From the IMG/VR virus record IMGVR_UViG_3300003886_000043, positions 1-24,437 of that record: 24,437 nt of DNA; one strand, 5' to 3'. A program made the position numbers and the translations under genes. The notes under the pieces were generated by a model. That model was not told where the DNA came from. It ran no database searches and was given only the letters and a program-made list of their open reading frames with translations. This document shows positions 1-5,798 of this stretch, in pieces. Each line of letters starts with the position of its first letter. Position 1 is the first letter of the stretch. Source of the stretch: a virus.

Positions 1-105
1 GTTAGAGGTTAGAGGTTAGAGGTTAGAGGTTAGAGGTTAGAGGTTAGAGGTTAGAGGTTAGAGGTTAGAGGTTAGGGGTTAGAGGTTAGAGGTTAGAGGT
101 TAGAG
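1..105. repeat. Heptamer tandem array (GTTAGAG)15
   Basis: Fifteen uninterrupted head-to-tail copies of GTTAGAG start at the first base and stop sharply at 105. Only the unit at 71-77 differs (GTTAGGG). Read as TTAGAGG, the unit resembles telomere-type repeats, but this is a likeness only. Because the array touches the window edge its true length is unknown, and it may mark an assembly break in a longer array. On the minus strand the last unit supplies the stop codon of a weak ORF (100-255). Confidence 0.97.
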
Positions 106-255
106 GTCACCCGCGCTTCCGTGCGCCGTTGCCGTCCCGTGTTCCCAGCGCCTTTGGTCCGCTCTCGAACTCCTTACTACTAGTCGGAACATGTTCCTTG
201 GTCCACTGATAAATTCATTCGGCCTTGGAACGCGTTCCGCCAATATGTCGTCCAC
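100..255 (-). CDS. Possible 51-aa protein with GTG start, unknown function
   Basis: A minus-strand reading frame starts at GTG (253-255), with a GGAGG Shine-Dalgarno about 8 nt upstream, and ends in a TAA formed by the heptamer array. The product is basic and hydrophilic, with no recognised domain, signal peptide or membrane segment. It would be the last member of the leftward small-gene operon, 82 bases after the 55-aa gene. Two palindromes of the form GGAACnnGTTCC lie inside it, so the stretch may instead be regulatory. The good ribosome binding site is the main support; short length and an unusual start keep confidence low. Confidence 0.35.
   Translation of the reverse strand: MDDILAERVPRPNEFISGPRNMFRLVVRSSRADQRRWEHGTATAHGSAGDL
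186..238. promoter_or_regulatory. Pair of 12-bp palindromes, operator-like
   Basis: Two perfect palindromes, GGAACATGTTCC (186-197) and GGAACGCGTTCC (227-238), share GGAAC-nn-GTTCC with only the two central bases differing. Their centres are 41 bp apart, close to four helical turns, which would put both on one DNA face. This geometry fits a dimeric regulator binding cooperatively, but no regulator is identified in the window. The pair lies inside the weak ORF 100-255. Confidence 0.45.
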
Positions 256-320
256 AATCGGGCCTCCAGAAAATAAACTGGTTCCCGTGACTTTGTTCTG
301 TGCTAGTGGCTAGCTATTCA

Positions 321-337
321 GTGTGTTTCTCCTTATG
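321..337 (-). repeat. Orphan copy of a 17-bp ribosome-binding module
   Basis: The 17 bases here are identical to 507-523, which hold the AAGGAG Shine-Dalgarno and spacer of the 55-aa gene. At the 507 copy an ATG follows directly. At this copy the equivalent position lacks the A and T of the ATG and reads into stops, so no gene starts here. It may be the remnant of a duplicated small gene that lost its start. Confidence 0.6.
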
Positions 338-505
338 TTAGTGGTTATGTCTGATGATCCTGTTGATTTCTTTGCCGAGTTTCATATTACTTTTTGATGG
401 TGCTAAATCACCTTCTGGTCTTATTAGCATTTTGTTAATCGTGTAACCGATTTCCACTCCATCTCCGTTTATGACCTTAATGGTGTACTTGGCTGCTACT
501 TTCAT
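338..505 (-). CDS. 55-aa basic protein of unknown function
   Basis: The frame opens with ATG at 505-503, preceded by AAGGAG eight bases upstream, and ends with TAA at 338-340. The product begins MKVAAKYTIKVING and is lysine-rich, with a beta-like N-terminal half (alternating hydrophobic residues about 3-27) and a basic C-terminus. No family is recognised. Its Shine-Dalgarno overlaps the stop codon of the upstream 27-aa membrane micropeptide (519-602), so the two genes are probably translationally coupled in the leftward operon driven from 1124-1152. The strong ribosome binding site and the coupling support a real gene; the function is not inferable. Confidence 0.7.
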   Translation of the reverse strand: MKVAAKYTIKVINGDGVEIGYTINKMLIRPEGDLAPSKSNMKLGKEINRIIRHNH

Positions 506-518
506 GGTGTGTTTCTCC

Positions 519-602
519 TTATGCGAACCAAGCTATCAAGTTAGCTAAGATGCAAATGCCTAGGATAATCCATGTGTTCCGTGTTTGTGTTGGGTGATAC
601 AT
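519..602 (-). CDS. 27-aa single-span membrane micropeptide
   Basis: A very short frame starts at ATG (602-600) with an AAGGA motif about 6 nt upstream and ends in a TAA at 519-521, embedded in the Shine-Dalgarno of the next gene. After a polar N-terminus (MYHPTQTRNT) the rest is one hydrophobic helix, about residues 11-27 (WIILGICILANLIAWFA). That is enough to cross the inner membrane with a tiny tail. Small membrane peptides of this size occur in phage accessory regions as lysis modulators or exclusion factors, but nothing here identifies which. The overlap with the following ribosome binding site implies coupled translation. Chance production of this combination is possible but unlikely. 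Confidence 0.6.
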   Translation of the reverse strand: MYHPTQTRNTWIILGICILANLIAWFA

Positions 603-627
603 GTCGTGTTCCTTGTGTTAGGTGATT

Positions 628-660
628 GGGGGATTGGCCCGGGTTGCCCCGGGCCGCCCC
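628..660 (-). promoter_or_regulatory. GC-rich intergenic hairpin with GNRA-type loop
   Basis: On the minus strand GGCCCGGG-GCAA-CCCGGGCC forms a perfect 8-bp stem closed by a GCAA tetraloop (636-655). It is flanked by a GGGG/CCCC outer stem across a small internal loop. It sits in the 65-base gap between the 129-aa gene and the 27-aa micropeptide. There is no U-tract, so it is not a classical terminator; a transcript-stabilising or processing element is the more likely role. Confidence 0.65.
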
Positions 661-667
661 ATTCCGG

Positions 668-1057
668 TCAGTGCTTGACCGTGTTGAGCTCCTTGCTCGC
701 TGCCTTCAGTGCCGCAACGACGTCCTTGGCGGTTGCGTCGCCCCGTTTGACGCAGCCCCGGATGATATTACCGCTGTTCATCCGCTTGGCCCCTTGGTTC
801 CGGTCGGCGTAACGTGCCACCAGTGTGCCCGGTTCCAGCTTCTTGAGCTTCTCGGCTGCCGCCATTACTGCCTCCGGGCTGCTGCCCCGAAGAGCCAAGG
901 CGACTTCATCACCGTTGTCCATCGAGAGGCTGCCGTTCGGCGCTTGGTACGTTTCGTACTTATCCTTGTACATTCGCATCTGCTCTGACTTGCTCCGCTT
1001 CGGAGTTCCCTCCACTTCGGTCCCCTGCTCTGGGGCTTGCTCGTCTTGCTTACTCAT
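668..1057 (-). CDS. 129-aa conserved phage-type protein of unknown function
   Basis: The ATG at 1057 follows a GGAG Shine-Dalgarno with 8-base spacing, and a near-consensus sigma70 promoter lies about 70 bases upstream (1124-1152). The first 25 residues are polar and charged, probably disordered. The remaining part contains a block like SLSMDNGDEVALALRG, then a helix (EAVMAAAEKLKKL), then ARYADRNQGAKRMNSGNIIRGCVKRG. That order, NGDEVA...ALRG, then a tyrosine-containing helix, then RMNxGNxIRG, resembles a small conserved protein I have seen in phage and plasmid genomes without a known role. It is soluble, with one cysteine, and leads the leftward operon. Function should be treated as unknown. 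Confidence 0.85.
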   Translation of the reverse strand: MSKQDEQAPEQGTEVEGTPKRSKSEQMRMYKDKYETYQAPNGSLSMDNGDEVALALRGSSPEAVMAAAEKLKKLEPGTLVARYADRNQGAKRMNSGNIIRGCVKRGDATAKDVVAALKAASKELNTVKH

Positions 1058-1260
1058 GGTTGTGCTCCTGTGTTGCGGGGCGGGGGACCGGGGAATCCGG
1101 GCCTTGCCACCACCGACATCCCCATTTTAACACAGCGCGGCCTCCGTGTCAAGTCTGGTCGATGCAACCCGCCCGACGCGGGGTCTGGGCCAGTTCCGTG
1201 TTCCAAGGCCGGTGTCGGGTTGCGCCGAGACATGGAGGAACCACGCATACGTACGGTCAT
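1054..1260 (-). CDS. Weak 68-aa ORF overlapping the 129-aa gene start
   Basis: This minus-strand frame is Arg/Pro/Gly-rich with no recognised domain. Its start (ATG at 1260) overlaps the previous ORF's stop as ATGA, and its own stop overlaps the ATG of the 129-aa gene, again as ATGA. Such overlaps are typical of coupled phage genes. Against it, the strong promoter of the 129-aa gene lies within it, it lacks a Shine-Dalgarno, and its amino-acid mix looks like random GC-rich sequence. It is listed because of the chained overlaps only. Confidence 0.25.
   Translation of the reverse strand: MTVRMRGSSMSRRNPTPALEHGTGPDPASGGLHRPDLTRRPRCVKMGMSVVARPGFPGPPPRNTGAQP
1124..1152 (-). promoter_or_regulatory. 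Sigma70 promoter for the leftward operon
   Basis: On the minus strand TTGACA (1152-1147), a 17-bp spacer, and TAAAAT (1129-1124) match the sigma70 consensus at 11 of 12 positions. Transcription would begin near 1117 and reach the 129-aa gene after about 60 nt of leader. It points opposite to the rightward promoter at 1551-1579, making 1153-1550 the divergent control region. Confidence 0.85.
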
Positions 1261-1352
1261 TTTTTACGCGCACGGTTCCTGTACCCCCGTATGCGCGCGG
1301 TTCCGAGTGGGAAGTATACCCCGAGACGAGGGACCCGCTGTTCCGCGTTCAT
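1257..1352 (-). CDS. Weak 31-aa basic ORF in an ATGA-coupled chain
   Basis: The frame runs from ATG at 1352 to TGA at 1257-1259 and encodes an arginine-rich peptide ending RNRARKK. Both ends form ATGA overlaps: the start with the preceding 23-aa ORF, the stop with the following 68-aa ORF. There is no Shine-Dalgarno of its own, so it would depend on re-initiation. No family is recognised, and chance is a real alternative. Confidence 0.25.
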   Translation of the reverse strand: MNAEQRVPRLGVYFPLGTARIRGYRNRARKK

Positions 1353-1420
1353 GGGGGTTTCGCACGGGGTAACTCAATCTCGCTCCGCTCCCTTTGCCAA
1401 TTTCCTTCGTTCTTGATCAT
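1349..1420 (-). CDS. Tentative 23-aa leader ORF with strong Shine-Dalgarno
   Basis: ATG at 1420-1418 is preceded by GGAGG with exactly eight bases of spacing, one of the best ribosome binding sites on the minus strand. The peptide (MIKNEGNWQRERSE...) is polar and charged, and ends in a TGA that overlaps the next ATG as ATGA. It would start the chain of micro-ORFs leading into the 129-aa gene. I could not identify a convincing promoter between it and 1600 on this strand. It could be a leader peptide; the length alone is too short for coding statistics. Confidence 0.3.
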   Translation of the reverse strand: MIKNEGNWQRERSEIELPRAKPP

Positions 1421-1550
1421 CGAGAATTCCTCCGCTCCCTTATCCGCGCTACGCGGACCGCGCCATTGAGGACTCTTTTCTTTTTCCGCGCGCACGCGTG
1501 TTATCGTAGTACCCTATATGGAGTGGGTCCTCCTATTCCCTTGCCAATAC

Positions 1551-1579
1551 TTGACAGCGAACCACGAATGTGCTATACT
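1551..1579 (+). promoter_or_regulatory. Extended sigma70 promoter opening the structural block
   Basis: TTGACA (1551-1556), 17-bp spacer, TATACT (1574-1579), with TG one base before the -10 (extended -10). The start point would be near 1586, just before the terminase region. The same hexamers, spacing and part of the spacer recur at 6895-6923 and 21350-21378, so this belongs to a phage-wide promoter set that host RNA polymerase should read. Confidence 0.88.
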
Positions 1580-1601
1580 TTTCCCGAGGAGTATCGAATC
1601 A

Positions 1602-1829
1602 ATGAGAAAGTCGCTTTTCAGGGACCTGCCAGTTCTAACTATGGCAGAAGTATCTAAGCCTCTGGCATTGGAGGAGCGAACTTTCATACTCAACGAAAGG
1701 ATGAAGGAAATTGGCCGAGCAAGAACTCGCATCGACGGAAGAATCATCGCAGCCCAGCGTAATGAGCGATTTATCGTCCGACCAGCCGAAGGAGTTGAAC
1801 GAACTCCAATTGGCAGAACAGGAACTTGA
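1602..1829 (+). CDS. Possible 75-aa protein overlapping small terminase
   Basis: The frame begins at ATG 1602, right after the promoter, with GAGGAG (1586-1591) ten bases upstream, and ends at TGA 1827-1829. The first 40 residues look protein-like, with a helix around SKPLALEERTFILNERMKEIG. The second half is Arg/Gly-rich and coincides with the terminase N-terminus in another frame, so it may be a shadow. If the terminase starts at 1711 the two genes overlap by 119 bases, unusually long for this genome. It could be a short leader ORF or an artefact. No family is recognised. Confidence 0.35.
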   Translation: MRKSLFRDLPVLTMAEVSKPLALEERTFILNERMKEIGRARTRIDGRIIAAQRNERFIVRPAEGVERTPIGRTGT

Positions 1830-2304
1830 GCCTCAAGAGAGGCTGTTCTGTTATGAATACCTCGTTGACTACAATCATCGTCGGGCTGCTAGCGCTGTCA
1901 ATCGTAGTCCAAATGCTGGTGTTAAACTCCTCCGAAATCCAAAGATCGCTCGTCTTATTAAGCTTCTTAGCGATGAACTCGCTGCTGATTCTCTTGTTAC
2001 TCGTGATATGGTTCAATACGAGTTACTCCACGGGTATCTCCCGAGGGCAAGAGGTGACATGGCAATCCAGGGAGTTGACAGAGACGGTGTTGCATGGGAA
2101 GGCAAAGTCACAAACATGGCTGCATACGGTAAAGCAATCGATCTCATGTCTAAACACAGTGGATTCACGGTTCCTGAGGTGGTCAAGGGTGGTTTGACCA
2201 TCAACATCAATCACAAAGCAATGGGCATAACAGTCGAAGGAGAATACAGTGAGCAAGGAAACACAAGCGAAGAAGATTGCGAAGAAAGCAGCGAGACGGG
2301 CTGA
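1711..2304 (+). CDS. terS: Terminase small subunit
   Basis: The small terminase recognises phage DNA and loads the large subunit for packaging. The core, QERLFCYEYLVDYNHRRAASAV, then SPNAGVKLLRNPKIARLI, fits the N-terminal helix-turn-helix region of Terminase_2-type small subunits, where a similar EYLxDxNxxxAA pattern and a LLRNPxI motif are typical. A C-terminal part rich in hydrophobic beta residues (GLTININ) and an acidic tail would contact the large subunit. The TTG start at 1711 has an AAAGGA motif nine bases upstream; an in-frame ATG at 1762 is the alternative and would shorten it to 180 aa without touching the core. The end overlaps the next gene by 56 bases. Position directly before terL supports the call. 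Confidence 0.82.
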   Translation: MAEQELASTEESSQPSVMSDLSSDQPKELNELQLAEQELEPQERLFCYEYLVDYNHRRAASAVNRSPNAGVKLLRNPKIARLIKLLSDELAADSLVTRDMVQYELLHGYLPRARGDMAIQGVDRDGVAWEGKVTNMAAYGKAIDLMSKHSGFTVPEVVKGGLTININHKAMGITVEGEYSEQGNTSEEDCEESSETG

Positions 2305-2467
2305 AAGGAAATTGCCAGTTCACGATAGTGGGTCAGATAAAGTTGACTTCGATGAAGTTTTGGCGGCAAGTGCCCTTCTCGATGAAGTTTTGGCGGCAAG
2401 TGCCCTTCTCGATGGTGGGTCCCCCGAACCTTCTTCGGAAGATTTGCCGGTTGAACCCCTTCCCTAG
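2249..2467 (+). CDS. 72-aa protein with a tandem 10-residue repeat, unknown
   Basis: A GTG start at 2249 is preceded by AAGGAG with 6-base spacing; the TAG stop overlaps the GTG start of the large terminase by one base (TAGTG). The N-terminus is strongly basic (QAKKIAKKAARRAERK) and the rest acidic and helical, with DEVLAASALL present twice in direct succession because of an exact 30-bp duplication. It ends in a Pro/Glu-rich tail. No family is recognised. The position between the terminase subunits and the lack of a Shine-Dalgarno for terL suggest it is needed for coupled terL translation; a packaging accessory role is only an inference. Confidence 0.75.
   Translation: MSKETQAKKIAKKAARRAERKLPVHDSGSDKVDFDEVLAASALLDEVLAASALLDGGSPEPSSEDLPVEPLP
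2351..2410 (+). repeat. Exact 30-bp in-frame tandem duplication
   Basis: The 30 bases at 2351-2380 are repeated without a single change at 2381-2410, in frame, giving DEVLAASALL twice. Complete identity including silent positions suggests a recent slippage or duplication event. Confidence 0.97.
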
Positions 2468-3885
2468 TGGCGTTAGATCTCCCTAATGAATGGGCGGCAC
2501 GTGATTACCAGGCTCCCCTCTTTCGACATATGTTTGAGGGTGGTTTGGAACGTAAGAAGGCAGCAGTAGTATGGCACAGAAGGTGTGGGAAGGACAGTTG
2601 TTGTTTACAACTCAGCGCTGTAGCGTCTCAAATGCGTGTCGGAACAATATGGCATATGCTACCCACGCTCAAACAAGGCCGCAGGGTGGTTTGGGACGGT
2701 ATCGACCGAGAAGGTCGAAGAATGATCGATCAAGCGTTCCCAAAGGAAATGCGACAAGTTGCAAATCCAATCAACAATTCGGACATGCAGATAAGGTTTC
2801 GGAATGGTAGCATATATCAAGTCGTCGGAAGTGATAACTATGATAGTCTTGTCGGAACGAATCCTGTTGGAGTTATCTTCTCTGAATTCGCTGTCGCAGA
2901 CCCCAAAGCGTGGGATTATATTCGTCCAATCTTGGCGGAAAACGGTGGGTGGGCATTATTTATATACACCCCTAGAGGCAAAAATCACGGCAAAAAACTT
3001 TTTGACATGGCTCAGGGTAATCCTAAATGGTACTCTAGCCTACTTACAGTGGACGACACATTCAGGCCAAATGGAACCCATGTCATCAGTCCTGACATTA
3101 TCGCAGAGGAACGTGCTGAGGGCATGTCTGAGGAGAAAATTCTTCAAGAATATTTCTGTAGTTTTGAAGCAGGGATGGAAGGAGCGTTTTATACCAAGGA
3201 ACTCAATCTCGCAGAAGAAGAAGGCCGGATCGGACATTTCCCCCACGACCCGGCCAAACAATGTCAAACTTGGTGGGACATAGGATTTAGGGATGCAACT
3301 TCTATTATCGTCACTCAACGGGGTGAAGACGGCAAGCCTGTTATCATCGACTATCTCGAAGCCCGGAACAAAGCTCTTGACGAGTGGGTTAGGGACGTCC
3401 GCTCGCATCCCTACGATTATGATGAGCACTGGGGACCGCATGACCTCGAAAATACCGATTGGACGACCGGCAAGACAAGACGGGAATTCGCCGCTGCGCT
3501 TGGATTTGCATTCGACATTGTACCGAAGCTTCCAGTACAGGACGGAATAGATGCCACAAGAGCCCTTATACGGACAGCACGATTTAATGAGCCTAAAGTT
3601 GGGCGACTCCTTGACGGGCTATATTCCTATCGTCGAGAATACGACGACCGCATGCAAATGTTTCGAGATAAACCCCTCCATGATTGGGCGAGTCACCCCG
3701 CAGACGCTATGCGCTATCTCAGTGTTGGGTGGACAGATTATTCCAGAGGCGTCAAGATGAGCGCATCGAACTTCGGAGTTAAAAGAGCAATAAAAGGAAA
3801 ACAGAAAAACCAACGCCAGAATGCGGTTGACATGTATCCGTGGATGTTCAACGACGATGGGACTACGAGAAATGGAAGGCGCTGA
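2467..3885 (+). CDS. terL: Terminase large subunit (packaging ATPase/nuclease)
   Basis: This is the motor that pumps DNA into the prohead and cuts it. The ATPase domain shows a Walker A-like loop WHRRCGKD (residues 36-43), the variant WxRRxGKD seen in podovirus terminases; a Walker B VIFSE (136-140) with the catalytic glutamate; and a coupling motif YTPRGKN. The C-terminal RNase H-like nuclease domain has WWDIGFRDAT (269-278) with the first metal-binding aspartate, and SHPADAMRYL (409-418) with the last one. The 472-aa length is normal. The GTG start overlaps the preceding TAG and has no good Shine-Dalgarno, implying coupling. The cysteine in Walker A replaces the more usual alanine but should be harmless. 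Confidence 0.96.
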   Translation: MALDLPNEWAARDYQAPLFRHMFEGGLERKKAAVVWHRRCGKDSCCLQLSAVASQMRVGTIWHMLPTLKQGRRVVWDGIDREGRRMIDQAFPKEMRQVANPINNSDMQIRFRNGSIYQVVGSDNYDSLVGTNPVGVIFSEFAVADPKAWDYIRPILAENGGWALFIYTPRGKNHGKKLFDMAQGNPKWYSSLLTVDDTFRPNGTHVISPDIIAEERAEGMSEEKILQEYFCSFEAGMEGAFYTKELNLAEEEGRIGHFPHDPAKQCQTWWDIGFRDATSIIVTQRGEDGKPVIIDYLEARNKALDEWVRDVRSHPYDYDEHWGPHDLENTDWTTGKTRREFAAALGFAFDIVPKLPVQDGIDATRALIRTARFNEPKVGRLLDGLYSYRREYDDRMQMFRDKPLHDWASHPADAMRYLSVGWTDYSRGVKMSASNFGVKRAIKGKQKNQRQNAVDMYPWMFNDDGTTRNGRR

Positions 3886-5551
3886 AATTGTAAAAAGGTT
3901 TGATACTCTTGTGTCACAACGGAAAACCGTTGAGGACATATGGGACGTTATTAACAAGTTGGTTGTACCCTTCCGGGGCGATTTTTTCCGGGACGTTGCC
4001 TCCGAACATGCGGTAACATGGAGGGACAATCGTGAAATATTCGATTCTACGGCAGTGGATGCTACTAACACTCTTGCTGCTTCTATTCATGGCTCTCTTA
4101 CTAGCCCCGCTATACGTTGGTTTGAGCTAGCATTCCGTGAAGAAGAGTTGAATGACGACAAAGAATCGCGTGAATGGCTGGAGGCGGCGGCACACAAGTG
4201 TTTTACAGCTCTGCAGGATTCAAACTTCAACCTAGAGGCCAATGAGACGTATATCGACCTCGTTTCCTACGGTACTTCGATGATTATTGAGGAGGTTGAG
4301 GAAAAGAACGGCGTGTTCCAAAAGCTCAATTTCCAATCGGTGCCGGTTGAGGAAACTTGGTTTGAGCAGGACCATACTGGCCAGGCTAATCGATCTTATA
4401 GGCGGTATATGTGGACTGCTGACCAGATCGCAACCAAATTCGGTGAAGATGCTTTGCCGGATTCAATGAAGAAAATGGTTGGTAGTGCACAAGCCATGGA
4501 CAAGAAGTTCAAGGTAATCCTGTGTATATACCCCCGCGAAGATAAGAAAGATGCCAACGTGTCTAAAGTACTGGCCCCTAAGGAACGCCCATGGGGTATG
4601 AAGTACGTTCTACACAAAGACTCTTTTGAATTGGGTGATGAAGGTGGATATTACGAGAATCCGGCCTTTATCCCGCGCTGGCGCAAAACTTCCAAGTCAA
4701 TGTGGGGCCATGGCCCGGCAATGATTGCACTGCCGGATATCTTGACCATCAACCAACTCGTGGAGTTGATTCTCAAGGCGACAGAAAAAGTTGTCGATCC
4801 GGCATCGCTTGTGTCAGAGAGGGGCTTGCTGTCCGATCTGGACCTTGAACCGGCTGGTATGACGGTTGTGCGGGACGTTGAGAAATCAATCAAAGCACAT
4901 GAGTCCAAGGCACGGTTCGATGTGAGTCAATTGCAACGTGAGCAGTTGAAACAAAGTATCAGGTCTATCTTTTTTGTGGATCAGTTGGAGCTTAAGGAAT
5001 CTCCGGCAATGACCGCCACGGAAGTTCAGACACGGTATGAACTTATGCAACGGCTCCTGGGGCCGACGCTTGGACGGTTGCAATCCGACTATCTGGACCC
5101 ATTGGTACAGCGGACATTCAATATTCTGTACCGGGCTGGCCAGTTCGGTGAAATGCCTGCAACAATCCTTGAACAGGATAACGGCGAACTGGATATTATT
5201 TACACCGGTCCGCTGGTGAGGGCGCAGAGGGCGGATATCGCTCAGGGCGTAGCTCGCTGGATTGCCTCGATTGCCGAGTTGGGCGAAATTGCACCTGAAG
5301 TTCTGGATATCCCCGATTGGGATGCGATCGGTAAGGAGCTTGGATCACTGGAAGGAGTCCCAGCCAAGTTGATGAATTCCAATGCGGCGATCAAGAAGAA
5401 GCGCACAGATCGCAAAGAGGAAGAAGCTCGTACTCGGCAAGGTTTGGAGGATGAGCAGGTAGGCAAGGGCATGAAGGCCCTTGGTGACGGTGAGACAGCA
5501 ATAAGAGGAGTACCGGGTCTTGGACCAGAAGGAGCAGAAGAAGCGGCCTAA
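3872..5551 (+). CDS. Portal / head-to-tail connector (T7 gp8 type)
   Basis: The portal forms the dodecameric ring at one capsid vertex through which DNA enters and leaves and to which the tail attaches. The N-terminal part (EIVKRFDTLVSQRKTVEDIWDVI...PF) followed by TAVDATNTLAASIHGSLTSPAIRWFEL matches the Head-tail_con family, which includes T7 gp8: a long helix, then a conserved serine-rich stretch and a tryptophan. A further family-like piece is SPAMTATEVQTRYELMQRLLGPTLGRLQSDYLDPL. The C-terminus is a charged helix (KKKRTDRKEEEARTRQ). I chose ATG 3872, giving 559 aa and a 14-base overlap with terL; ATGs at 3821 and 3857 are possible but lie deeper in terL. No start has a strong Shine-Dalgarno. 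Confidence 0.94.
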   Translation: MEGAEIVKRFDTLVSQRKTVEDIWDVINKLVVPFRGDFFRDVASEHAVTWRDNREIFDSTAVDATNTLAASIHGSLTSPAIRWFELAFREEELNDDKESREWLEAAAHKCFTALQDSNFNLEANETYIDLVSYGTSMIIEEVEEKNGVFQKLNFQSVPVEETWFEQDHTGQANRSYRRYMWTADQIATKFGEDALPDSMKKMVGSAQAMDKKFKVILCIYPREDKKDANVSKVLAPKERPWGMKYVLHKDSFELGDEGGYYENPAFIPRWRKTSKSMWGHGPAMIALPDILTINQLVELILKATEKVVDPASLVSERGLLSDLDLEPAGMTVVRDVEKSIKAHESKARFDVSQLQREQLKQSIRSIFFVDQLELKESPAMTATEVQTRYELMQRLLGPTLGRLQSDYLDPLVQRTFNILYRAGQFGEMPATILEQDNGELDIIYTGPLVRAQRADIAQGVARWIASIAELGEIAPEVLDIPDWDAIGKELGSLEGVPAKLMNSNAAIKKKRTDRKEEEARTRQGLEDEQVGKGMKALGDGETAIRGVPGLGPEGAEEAA

Positions 5552-5798
5552 AGAAGTCGCAATAGAGAACCTCGAGAAAAAAGCGGGGGACTTTCACAGT
5601 TTATTCACTTCGCCAGTAGGAGTGAAAGTCCTTGAAGCTTTAGAAGAGGAATTTAACCCCGATGTATTATTGGGAAACACTGATGCGGAGACTAATTATA
5701 ATGTCGGTAGGAGAGACGTTGTAATTTATATCCACCAACTAATAAGGTTTAAAGACAATGCCAGAAGGAAACGAGAATTGGAGAGACAGTCTCCCTGA
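5520..5798 (+). CDS. Bbp19-like small head-region protein
   Basis: The TTG start at 5520 follows GAGGAG with nine-base spacing. After a charged N-terminus the segment FHSLFTSPVGVKVLEALEEEF, then NYNVGRRDVVIYIHQLI, matches the pattern of Bbp19-like phage proteins (F..vF.T..G..VL..L, then a GRR(S/D)v.l.I...L helix), named after Bordetella phage BPP-1. These small proteins are regularly found between portal and scaffold; their exact role is not known. The gene overlaps the portal end by 32 bases and the scaffold start by 41 bases, so all three are coupled. Confidence 0.8.
   Translation: MDQKEQKKRPKEVAIENLEKKAGDFHSLFTSPVGVKVLEALEEEFNPDVLLGNTDAETNYNVGRRDVVIYIHQLIRFKDNARRKRELERQSP

Noticed and set aside
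1-105. CRISPR array
   Set aside because: The repeat unit is seven bases with no spacers.
1037-1469. Several plus-strand frames of 87-118 codons in the GC-rich control region
   Set aside because: They overlap each other and the minus-strand promoter, lack Shine-Dalgarno sites and have no recognisable protein features; long frames are common in such GC-rich sequence.
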